Below, one piece after another: positions 23,501 through 34,313 of a DNA stretch of 64,000 bases (positions are counted from its first letter, which is position 1; each line of letters opens with the position of its first letter). Location: assembly GCA_013339765.2 (NCBI GenBank), contig CM023457.1, forward strand, positions 51,733,745 to 51,797,744. Direction: 5' to 3'. This DNA is from Haemaphysalis longicornis. Lineage: Eukaryota > Arthropoda > Arachnida > Ixodida > Ixodidae. The notes under the pieces are model-generated. The model saw only the letters and a program-made list of their open reading frames with translations. It was not told where the DNA came from and made no database searches. The position numbers and the translations under genes were made by a program.

Positions 23501-24527
23501 AGGAGATGAAACCGTTGGGAGGTAGAGGTATACAGCTTTTCGTAAAAGTCTCTCGGCTTTGAAGCACGAAGCACTCCAGCGCGAGGCGTAAACGAGTGTC
23601 CCGGTGTGTTTTTAGCACGCGTTACGTTCCAGCGCGAGGCGTAAACAAGTTTCCAGGTGTTTTAGTACCGTGACTACACGAGACGACGCTTACGACGACG
23701 ACATGAGACGCCGACAGTCCCAGCCCCTAATAGGTGTAGTTCCATTCTTATTCAGACAGTGGCACCAAAAATGAACATTGAGGGTGGATAGATACGGTCA
23801 AATTATTTATTATTTATTTTTTTTATTTATTGATACTGCGATCTTTTACAAGATCATAGCAGGGGTGGTACAAAACATGAACATCAGTGGTAACAGGCAA
23901 ACAAACAATCAAAAACAAATGAAGTACAAACTTATGTAACTGATAGCTGCAGTGATTCTTCGAGACAAGAGAATCAACAAAAAGCAAGGTACAAACATAG
24001 ATAACAATCATTTCTGCAGTGAATCTTCAAAAGCAGACAATGTACTTAGGGTAACAACATCGTTATGTAGATTATTCCAATCCACGATTGTCCTAGGAAA
24101 AAAAGAATATTTGAAACAATTGGTTCGTTGCATCAATGGAGAGATAGTAAGATTGTGTCTCTGTCTTGTCGCGTAACCCGATGAAAAGTGAACGATATGT
24201 GATGTGTCAACTGCATAGTGACCTTTATCAACTGGAAGAGAAATTTTAAGCGCAATATTCGATTTTGGTCCGGAATGTTTGGCAATTTGCTTTTCAAGAG
24301 AAGGTTTGTAATCGAAGTAGGACCGTACGAGTTATAAATGAACCTAACAACCTTTTTTTGCACCCTTTCAAGTTTTTGGATATCAGTCTGAGTGAACGGG
24401 TCCCATATGACCACAGCATACTCCAGTATAGGACGGATAATGGCATTGTAAGCGAGGAGACGAATAGTTGGTGTGGTTGATCTTAAAGAACGCCTTAGGA
24501 AAAAAAGTTTACGGAGAGATTTAGCTA

Positions 24528-25458
24528 CTACAAATCTATGTGTTTTGACCAGGATAGATTTTTTGTAATCCAGAGACCAAGGTACTTGTATTGAGTTACT
24601 TCTGACAGAATTGTATTGTTGGTGGAGTACTGGAACAAAAGAGGGTCTTTTTTAAGGGTAATTCTCATAAAGACTGTTTTAGCAAAATTAACAGGCATCT
24701 GCCATTTGTCACACCACGAAATTACTTTTAGAAAGTTCCGATTTAGTTTAATTTGATCGTCAACTGAGGTGATCTTTTCATATAAGACACAGTCATCGGC
24801 ATACAACCTAATGTGAACAGAAAGGTCAGTGACGATATCATTTATATATAACAGAAAAAAAGAGGCCCAAGGACGGATCCCTGAGGAACGCCTGAGTTTA
24901 CAGGAGCGTGTTTAGAAGATGTATTGTTTACCGTAACGAATTGACGCCTATTTGTTAGGTATGCTGTTATCCAGTCAAGGATCTTTTTATTTTGTAGAAT
25001 ACAAGTTAATTTGTGAAGTAATTTAGCATGCGAAACTTTATCGAAGGCTTTTTGAAAATCCATAAATATGGCATCCGTCTGCTTCCCTTCGTTAATTGCT
25101 TGAGCAAAGTCATGCGTAATTTCCACTAATTGAGTATTCGTTGAAAAGCCCCGCCTGAACCCATGTTGAACATTGTTAATACTTTATGAGAATTAAGGAA
25201 GCTAATTATATGTTTATGAATAATGTGTTCTAGAATTTTACATGATGTTGATATAAGGGAAATCGGTCGGTAATTCGGAATAGATGACTTGTCTCCCGCT
25301 TTGTGTAAAGGCTTAATTTTGGCGATCCTCCAGTCATCTGGCAGTTGGCCCTCATTCAACGAACGGGTATACAAAATAACAAATAGCGAGAACACCATTC
25401 TGCGTAGCGCTTCAAGAAGGCATTTGGAATGCCATCTGGCCCGGTTGATTTTTAACAT
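24528..25458 (-). pseudogene. LINE reverse transcriptase, frameshifted
   Basis: Three overlapping open segments together span fingers and palm: 25458-25126 up to KVLT, 25126-24842 with FMDFQKAFDKVSHAK and GVPQGSVLGP, and 24806-24528 with YADDCVLYEK and the QYKYLGLWITKNLSW thumb-like motif. The first junction has lost one base and the second also looks like a single-base loss, each shifting the frame. The active-site aspartates of YADD are intact. Motif spacing matches the non-LTR reverse transcriptase family. Confidence 0.88.
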
Positions 25459-25722
25459 CCAGATTCAGCAGTAAGTTTAAAATGCCATTCTCGGAAATGA
25501 CTAAGTCTCGGAATAGGTGGGAGCGATATTGAAAAATCTGGAAGGATGCCGTTATCACAAGTAAAAACAGACTTGAAGTGGTTGTTGAAGGCGGAACAAA
25601 CTGTTTCTTCATTGCATGTTCTTTGGCCGCTTATCGTGAATGCGTCAATCGAGCGAGATGTTGGCGTGATCAGCCTCCAAAATTTCTCGGGTGATGTTTT
25701 GATAAAAGTTGGAAGCGATGTT

Positions 25723-26755
25723 TCAGTGGTATCTTTCCTTGTCGCGCGCAATTTGCAGTTTTAGTTCGCCCGACAGGTTAGCTATCAGCGGTGTATAAGC
25801 AGCTTTATCATGAGATTTCGCTCTTTTGCTTTTTATTCGCTTAAGTTTTCGCTGTAAATGTAGCGTTTCTCTTGTAATCCAGGGGTTCCGGCATTCAGTT
25901 TTTTTAACGATTTTCGGTATGAAACGCTCCACGCATTCAAAGACAATATCTTTAAAAGTAAGCCACAGGTCATTCACACTGCTACCCGAGTGTTTAAAAT
26001 CATCGTAATGAAAGTCAAGGATATCCAGAATGGATTCATCGTCAGCTCGGGAAAAATTCGGAAAGGAAGTTTTTGTACTGCAGCGATCAACACACATATC
26101 TAAAAAAGTTAGCAAAACTGCCCTGTGATCCGAAATACCGCTGGTAACTTCACATATTGCCGTGTTTTGGATTGAGCCACTCAAAAAGAATAAGTCCAAG
26201 ATAGATTTTGAACCATTTAGTTCTCTAGTGTATTCTTTAACAACCTGCAGTAAATCGAACGAAAAAACAATATCTAGCATTTCGTGATTAGCATTGCTAG
26301 TAGAATGAGAAGAAAAATTATCCCAGTCAATATTAGGCAAGTTAAAATCTCCTGACAAGATGAGTTTGTCATGTGGCTTTATATTTTGCCGCAAGTAGGT
26401 TCTAAGCTTATCCAGAACACTGTCAGAAGAGTTCGGGGGACGATAAACCGCACCTATAACATAACGAACTTTACCTATATAGACTTTGCAAAATATGCCT
26501 TCAACTTCTAATATATCAGGCAATTGTTGCGGATGTAATGAGTTCTTGAAAAGTATCGCAACTCCTCCTCCTCTTCGGTCGCGGTCCTTGCGGAACACGT
26601 TATAGCCTTTTGGGACAAATTCGCTATCAAAAATTTCACTGCTTAACCACGTTTCAGTAAGTACGGCTACATCAGCATCGTGCGACAGTATGAGACCCTC
26701 AAGCTGGACTGATTTGTTGACAATGCTGCGGCAATTTACGTTTAAGATAATGAAA
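25723..26755 (-). pseudogene. LINE AP-type endonuclease
   Basis: The open segment begins near LNVNCRSIVNKSVQLEGL, with DADVAVLTETWLSS (catalytic Glu region), RRGGGVAIL, VIGAVYRPPNS, SGDFNLPNIDW and GISDHRAVLLTFLD, the terminal catalytic SDH. It then runs into a basic linker toward the reverse transcriptase. It nicks target DNA for target-primed reverse transcription in active relatives. The 5' part lacks an evident ATG, and the downstream frame is shifted near 25740. Confidence 0.87.
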
Positions 26756-27136
26756 GGCGATTTCGTTTTGTTATGAAGTCATTCGGAATTTCCGGAAACC
26801 TTGTAACGCTTGCCTTTTTTTTCGTCCCATCTGTATATTTTCTTGTCAATGCTTAGCTTATCAAAAATCATTTTGACCTTACTACCAGCTTCTCTTTCTC
26901 TGCAGAACTCTGCCAGAGCTTTTTCCGAATATCCCGCACTTTCTTAGAAAAATCTTCCGAGACCGAAACGGGGTTCCTTTTAATTTTGGACACGACTTCA
27001 AAATCTCTACCTGTCACGATAATCTAGGAAGCTTAATTATAACCGGGCGAGCTTTCTCGTTCTTTTGCCAAGTCTGTGGCACCTTTCGATACTGCTCACC
27101 GAGACTTTAAGCTTCTCTTCGAAAACATTCGTTTTT

Positions 27137-27556
27137 TTATCTTCTCGACAGTTCTTCGGGTGTTTCAGACGGGTCTTCATCGATACCGTACAGAATCAAG
27201 TTATTTTTTCTACTCCTATTTTCTAAATCGTCACCTTTCCCAAAAGATACGACACGTTTTTTTCTAGTCTCACTACAGGATCCTTTAGCTGCACACATTT
27301 CTGTTTCAAAGCCACTTATTGCAGACAGCTGAACTTCAAGGCCATTTAAGCGCTCTGTAACTGACGTGATATCTGCCTCAAGTTTCGTTTGCTTACTCAG
27401 AATTTCATTGATAGATGCTGTCATAGCAGTTTGACCAGAAAGAAGTTTAGCCAACATTTCCTTCTCGTCGGGGCCAGGGTTTGATTCAACGTCTCCGCAA
27501 ATCAACAAGTTCTTAGCAAAAGTGCACACATCGAATTGTAAATTGAGAACACACAA
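27137..27556 (-). pseudogene. LINE ORF1 fragment with 2A-like motif
   Basis: The open segment begins just after a TAA and reads LLICGDVESNPGP at 27508-27470, matching the D(V/I)ExNPG/P ribosome-skipping signature. A heptad-like region follows (LLSGQTAMTASINEILSKQT ... LNGLEVQLSAI), suggesting a short coiled coil, then a basic stretch and NNLILYGIDED, a typical start of the ORF1 RNA-recognition domain. It breaks after that. No in-frame ATG lies upstream of the 2A motif in this copy; the first Met follows it. Confidence 0.75.
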
Positions 27557-28122
27557 TTACGAGAATTCCGTGTCCATTACGAGAATTGCGACCTTCAAGA
27601 CGTGCCTACGTTTTCTGACGCTGACAGCGCACTCTATGTAGTTGGCTGTCCAGTGCTTCCACTGCAAGCGCAGAAAAATTTATGACCGCTGAGTGTGTCA
27701 GTGCCTCTTCAGGGCCCGTGCGTGTGCTTTCTGTGGGTCGTGCCCATTTGGAGAATTTAAACACCGTTTCTCAAAAGTTTATGACACTCCATTAGGGCGT
27801 TCATGTCCCATGATGAATATTAGAACTAACCCTGTTTTTTCTCTGTATATGAAAATCCACTTTAGGAAAAAATTCCCCGCATTTCCCCGAGGGGAAGAAT
27901 GTGAAAGTGCGAATGCACGAGTTGAATTTGCGCGGTTCGGTAATGTTCGCGAAAGAGAGATCACACACACACACACACACAACTAAAAAGAAAAAAAAAT
28001 GCTTTATTCACAGACACCTATTTGTGTTGTCGTTGTACTTGATTGCTAGAGCGGATCTCAGCTTTGAAATTTCGTGTCAGTACTCCTTTAAGCGGGTGCA
28101 TTAGCCCTCTTCACGCCGATTC

Positions 28123-28490
28123 CTGGCCAATCCCCCACGTGGGTAGGTGCCATGTCACGGCCAGGCAGCGCGCGGCCCATCTCCCCCCGTTGCCAAGAAG
28201 ACGAGGAATTCTGGCCAATCCCCCACGTGGGGTATGTGCCATGTCAGCGGCCAGGCAGCGCGCGCCCCATCTCCCCCCCTTGCAAGGAAGACGAGGAGAT
28301 TCCTGGCCAATCCCCCCACGTGGGTATGTGCCATGTCAGCGGCCAGGCAGCGCGCGCCCATCTCCCCCCGTTTCCAGGAAGACGAGGAGATTCCTGGCCA
28401 ATCCCCACGTGGGTATGTGCCATGTCAGCGGCCAGGCAAGCGCGCGGCCAATCTCCCCCCGTTTGCCAAGGAAGACGAGGAGCGCGCGCA
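28123..28490. repeat. Minisatellite, 88-92 bp unit, about 4.3 copies
   Basis: Units start with CTGGCCAATCCCC at 28123, 28211, 28303 and 28394. Each contains CCCACGTGGG, GTGCCATGTCA, GGCCAGGCA(A)GCGCGCG and a GAAGACGAGGA end. Small indels shift all three frames between units, so overlapping open frames are by-products. Not assigned to a gene. Confidence 0.9.
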
Positions 28491-29499
28491 CCCGCCCAGC
28501 GGTTGCTATGCGGACGGCGGCGGACGCTTCAGGCTCGCTTAAGTGCATTCGCACTTAAAATACAGCACACAAACGGACAAGGTAGGGTAGAGGAATCACA
28601 ACACAAGCGTAGTAGACGGCCAGCGAAGGCCTTCTACAATAAAATAATAAGTAGTTGCGCTTCAGCCAAACCTAGATTTCGTTACATGAAAAAGAAGTCC
28701 CCTAATCAGCTCAATTTTTAACTGACTACCACCACTTCTGGGCGTGTGTCGTTTATTTCGAGTGTAGTAATTTTGGTTGCATAGCATCGCGCACCGCTAG
28801 CTCCTCGGCGCATGCGCTTCTTTTTGTTCGTTTACAGATTCTTTGTGTGTTTCAATAAAGCAGGACTTGAGATGCGTAATATATTTTTCCAAAGATGATC
28901 TATCAACGGCCATCTTTCAGCGTTGCTTCACCTTAAATTTACCGTCGCCTGTGAAAGAAAGAGAAAAAGAGAAAGGACAGCTGTAACTTTCTCTCTGCAC
29001 CGTTGGTCGCATTTTGAATCCAACGGCTTTTGTCGTAAACATATGCATATCCAAACAAGTGCTGCTGTCAAACTTGGTATAAAACGAGAGTGCAAATGTG
29101 ATTTATTTGAGAAGTCGGCGAGTACAGATATGTGAGCCTTGGCAGGAGAATTGTTAAAAGTTTTAATGTGATGACTTAATGCTAGTGTTTTCAAAGACAT
29201 GAATAACAAACAAAGGAGATATTATACTGAAAACGATAACGCAAGACGAAAATAAATAAGAAGCGAAAAAAAAAACACAAAAACAAAGGCGTTGTTTGTT
29301 TTGCCGTGTCTTTCGATGTTTTCCGTCGAAACGCTGCTTGCGGTCAGAGTATGAACTCTATGGCAGGTACATTTTGCAATTTCTGGGCGATAACTCATCG
29401 CATGGACTTTCACTGGATGCCGTTTCGCTGTTGTAATTTGAATTTGTAATTATTACATTTCCGCCTGAAACAACCTGATTGCAACTATATCTAGTGCCA

Positions 29500-29890
29500 A
29501 GTAGGAGGAGGAATAACTTTATTGTTTGCCCAGGATGGGGTCAGGGGTGGGGTAGGCTGGAAGTCCCTTACCCCCCCTTCAGCCATCGGCCAAGAGCCCC
29601 TGCTCCTTAGCGGCGGCCTCGGCCATCCCAAGATGAGATTGGGCGTCAGAGCTGAGCAGTATATCATTCTCCTTGCTTTATCTGTGGTGGTGATGGCAGG
29701 GCAGGCCCATAGCATGTGTTTTAGGTCAGCCCTTCCGGCGCAGTTTTTACATCTGTCGCGGTGCAGTTCTGGATAATAGTGATTGTACAGTACGGGGTTG
29801 GGGTACACCCGTGTCTGTAGTAGTCTCCACGCAACTGATTGTTTTTTATCTGGTATTTTGTGTGCCTATGGGCATTTTAGCCTACCCAAT
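29500..29890 (-). mobile_element. LINE 3' end fragment
   Basis: The minus strand encodes KKQSVAWRLLQTRVYPNPVL, then YYPELHRDRCKNCAGRADLK and HMLWACPA, the Cys/His-rich C-terminus of RNase H-bearing tick LINEs. It ends with CAATAAAGTTATTCCTCCTC. It is severely 5'-truncated and lies about 330 bp upstream of the LYRIC-like start codon. Confidence 0.8.
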
Positions 29891-30217
29891 CGGTAAAGAT
29901 CGATAATTTATCTGTAAGTCAACATGCGTTCACTACTAAGGCCACCATCATCACGCCTACGCACAACGCACAAAATCATGCCAGCACGTGCATGGTTATG
30001 GTGGAAGCAACTAAAAAGCGACCGTCTGCTAGCGCCCTCTGCCCCTACTACAGCAGCGCAGATTTTATGAGTCAACGGGCCGCCTTGGCGGCTCAGTGGG
30101 GGGCGCGGACGTCGCTGCGTTGGCGTCGTGGCCGATGGTTGCTGCTGACGTTGGAGGAGCCGAGGCAGCGCCAGGTTGTATGCGGGACACTGCTGGCCGT
30201 GACCGCTGGACAGCATC

Positions 30218-33200
30218 ATGGACCTACCGCTTGGAACCGTCGTCGTGAGCCCGCAGTACGCCTTCCCCGTGGTCGGCGTCATACTGTGCGCTCTGCTAGT
30301 TTTCGCCTTCGGTTTCAAGTCCCCGAGCCAGCCGCCGAGCTTCGACGTCGACGACGAGGGCAGCGACAAGAAATCCAAGAAGCGAAAAGCCAAGGAAGCG
30401 CAGAAGGTGAGCCCGGCCACGAGGACGGACGACGTCCCTGCTCGTTAGTGGAGCAGCCTTTCGCTGGAGTTAAAGCCGCCGCTGTGTTGTCTCCGTACCT
30501 GCGGGTCAACCTGCCCCCCCGAACTCTGTGCCCTGGGGTCACTTGGTTTTTTTTTCGCCGGCTGATCCGATGAGGCGGTGAAAACGAGTTTTGTCGCGTG
30601 TGCGCCTTCCCAGCTACCATATGCGAGCTGCAAAAACCGGATCACGCGTGACACCGGCCGCTTTTTCGGGTCCGCCGGGAGAAAGCGCTTTAAATGTCAA
30701 TCCGTAACTGCCATGCGGATATAAGTGTCGCCGTCGTGCCGTGTTTCGTTCCAACTCTCTTGCCGCCTTTCTGCTCGAACGTCTCTCGTGCGTGGATTTT
30801 ACTGTCGTTTTGAATTTTATTCTTAACTGGGACGGAAGGAGGTCAAGCTCGAAACATCATTACGGGCTCAGTCATGCAGATTGCGAAACTGATAAGATTA
30901 ATCGAAAACTGCGAATTAACTTTCCACGGCGCGCGACTATCTCTCACGGGTTCAAGTTCGCGTTGTTGAGCGCTCGGAGAGATATTACGGACTTATTATC
31001 AGTGTTTACCCTCCCTTCGTGGCACTTTCTCTCGTTTGTAAACTCGATAATAGCGGCGGTCGATCGCACGAAAACAGCCCGAAATATATCACTCTTTCAG
31101 CTTCGCGCGGCGAGTTTATCCCCGTCGTTTTCTTTTCCGGGCGCGTACGGAGCGGCTTTCGGAAGGCGGAAAGCCACCGACCTACCGACCAAATCGGTGG
31201 CCCCATCCTTTCGTCTGCTTCCTCTTTATTGGGCCCGGAAACGGGCCGATGGGCTGCCGATTTGGGCCGGCTCAGACGAGACGGCCGGTTCGGCGAACCG
31301 CACGTACCACGGGTGCCGAGCTGCGTGGCGTCCACGCTGGAAGCAGCCGCGGGGAAGGGGACGAACGAAAAACGCCGCCGGACCGTATCGCACTGAGATC
31401 TGAACAGTGTGCGCTTCTGTGCCGGCACCGTCCGCACCGGAAGATTAGATCCAAGCTCGGACCACTTTCCGCACCTCAACCGCTCCACCTCCCAAAGACG
31501 CCGACTGTGGACGTTAGCGCGGTTTTATCGTGCTTGTTTTGGTAGGGGGAACTTCAAAACGCCAGAAAGGCGCCTTCTTGAACTGTCGATATCGTTTCTT
31601 TAAAATTGCATGTCATTCTGTTTTCGAACGGCAGGTTCTTCTCAAGCATGCGGCTGGGTGAAGGTGGGCTTAATGGTTTGATGATGATGGTTGGATTTTT
31701 TCGGTGCAAGGCCATCTGGGGCAAAGAGTGCATTGAATGGATTGTACAGCACTGTGCTGCCTCATGGAACAATAACAACAACAACAAAAAAAAAAACGCA
31801 GGCCCATATGAAGGGAGTCGGAATATTTACAGCCAGCAAAATTCGACTCCGACCATGCTAGGTGGCACAAGCTACAACGTATCCACTTGTTAAATGCAGC
31901 TAGGCACAATCAGAATCATTCAGATTACTGGGCAGGTTTTCTATGCCAAGTAGTGTAGAAAATTTAAAAACTGCTCAGGCGATTGTTGCTGAATTTTGAG
32001 GGGTACGCTTGTTCTGAAAAATTAATTTGTCCCGTGATCAATTCATTACTATGCGACGGGCATACTACTGGGCGTATTTAACTGCTGTGGTAAGGCGGAG
32101 AATTAATTTTGACGGTTAAGGATAATATTAAAGCTGCAATGAATTTTCTGTAGGAAACATTAAGTGGCAATTTGCGACTAATGCCTCACCTACAAAGATA
32201 TCAATTTTGGCCTTGGCATTTTGAAACCACACCCAAGCTGCGAGGTGTACTCAAGGGGAGTTTTGCAGAATTAATGTGCCTAGATTTTACGCCCACATTC
32301 TTAAATTATTCGAAGCTTTGACTTTATTTTCAGTGGTCTAACAGCCACCTTTCTTTGCGACGGTATAGTTTTGCCTACTTGTCTTACTTTCGAATGTCCT
32401 TGGCTGGTGACAGTACAGCACAAAATGCTTTAAATGGGTACTGCCGAGTCTCAGGGCGTTTTGTGTCGCTGTTTCCAGAAAACTGCGCAAGCCAACGGCC
32501 ATGCACCGACCGCTTCCCCGAAGATTGTCAGCCAAGCCAAGCCAAAGGTAGAAAAGGCGCCTGCTCCGACCAAGCAGAAGGGAGAGAAGACTGATTCAAA
32601 GGTACGGCCACTGCTTGTGGGTGCTTTGGGGGCAGTCCAACTCTCGGTGGCAAAACGAATGACTGCCCACAACAGGTGTCACCTTGAGTTCCACTAGAAT
32701 CCTTCGGAGAGGCAGCAAAAGAAGCCAATCCAAAAGTAGAGGTGTGCGAATATTCGAAATTTTGATTATGGTTTGGAGAGAATTTGCTGTTTTATTTGCA
32801 GCAGACTGTTATTGTTTAAAATATTCAGGGTTTTTGGTTTTTTCTTTTTATGGATAATAGAACAAGGTGGCTTCACCGCAAAGCACTTCGCATACGCAGT
32901 GTTTCATTTTAAAAGGGGGCCAGAACTCCGGAAAAAGAAGGAAAAAAGTGAAAAGAAGCAACAAAAAAACGTTTTCATTGGGGGGTACTCTGTAGGCAGA
33001 TGTGTACTTTTTATTAACGGCAAGGCAAAATGGCCGACCGTGTTTAGAGCAGACGTGCAATTTGCACAAGTGTTTTTGGTTGTCACTTGCGACTGGACAA
33101 TGTTTTCAGTTGTCTTAAACGTACAATACGCCTAATTGTACAACTGTACAATAAGTGCCCTTGTTGTCACGCACCACCCCCTGCAAACCCCGGAAATTTC

Positions 33201-34175
33201 CCCCCCTAAGCCCCTTCTTGCGTACGCCAGTGGGTCAGCATGTCCTTCCTTTTTTCATTCATTTCTTTTTTCTCGAGTAAAATTATTTTCAGTTTATTAG
33301 TAGTCACAGAGCCATGTCTCACATTTGTCAGCTGCACGCGGGGCGAATTTCATTTGTGCCAATTCCGTTCTGATCCAGATAACTTTTTTGTTCGTTTAAA
33401 TGCGTAAGCAAGTTGCTTGCTATGCTGCCTACGATTAGGAGTGTGTTCTCTGCCACTGGTGTGCTTTACACCAGTTCCAAAAACGTTGCAAGGATGCGCT
33501 CGGGAGGGACAAATATTCTCCTCAAGTCCCGCTTGAATCCTTAATGAAGAAAGGAAAGGAGGTAGCAGCTAAAAAGTAGGGACATGCAAACATTCGAAAC
33601 TGAGTGTAGACTTCCGTTTTTCTCCCACCTGAGCCACTGTGTTGAAGCAGGCATGTAGTGTATGGGCAGTGTTTCTTTCGTAGCAGAGAGTTTGAAAGGT
33701 AGGAGTGTATTCATATACTGAGACCTTAGATTAGTAAAGTTTTCTTTACGAGTTGACTCTTTGCAATTACTATTCTTCCACGTAATGAAGCAGAATAGCA
33801 GTTGCTACGTAAGCTGACGAGGTTCAGCATAAGAAATTTGCATAACATCTTTCCCTGCGGTCCATTGGCGGTGTTGTTTCTTTCGTAGTGTGCCGGGAGC
33901 TGAGCTTGCATGGAATGTGAGGTGTTTAAGTACGGTCCCCGCTTTCAGAGCAGGTGAACAGACGCAGTGCCATTGTATGCGGGTGTGTGCAAAACAGTAA
34001 GACAAAGTTTTATGTTTCGTGCGCATTCGTAGCAGCAGAAAAAGGCCACCCAGGAAAAGCGTCCAGCCACAACCAAGGGCAAGAAGGAAGCGGCAAAGCA
34101 GGTTGAGGAACCAGTCGCTGCACAACAGTCATTGGAGGACACCGGTGGTAAGTGTGTCGCAGAGTGTTTTAAATG

Positions 34176-34245
<70 letters not shown>

Positions 34246-34247
34246 CT

Positions 34248-34313
<66 letters not shown>

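Larger units (their letters stand above)
23800..27556 (-). mobile_element. Degenerate CR1/L2-like APE-type LINE
   Basis: Read on the minus strand, the order is ORF1-like, AP endonuclease, reverse transcriptase, then a 3' end with a TAAATAA-type tail near 23800-23834. Endonuclease motifs are RRGGGVAIL, LSGDFNLPNIDW and SGISDHRAVLL. Reverse transcriptase motifs are LPDDWRIAKIKPLHKAGD, NYRPISLIS, FMDFQKAFDKVSHAKLL, GVPQGSVLGP and YADD (24792-24803). The C-terminal part has TQTDIQKLERVQKKVVRFIY. The reading frame is broken repeatedly by one-base indels (for example near 25170 and 24850), so this copy is inactive. The 2A-like motif in ORF1 and no RNase H domain fit the CR1/L2 group, but the clade is inferred from memory of motifs. 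Confidence 0.9.

Noticed and set aside
28043..28721. Three overlapping frames of 131-189 codons
   Set aside because: They are produced by the minisatellite; unit indels shift all frames and no start or splice context is convincing.
30741..31403. 220-codon open frame on the plus strand in LYRIC-like intron 1
   Set aside because: It starts at GTG, is in a CpG-rich part where stops are rare, overlaps other open frames on both strands and has no motif.
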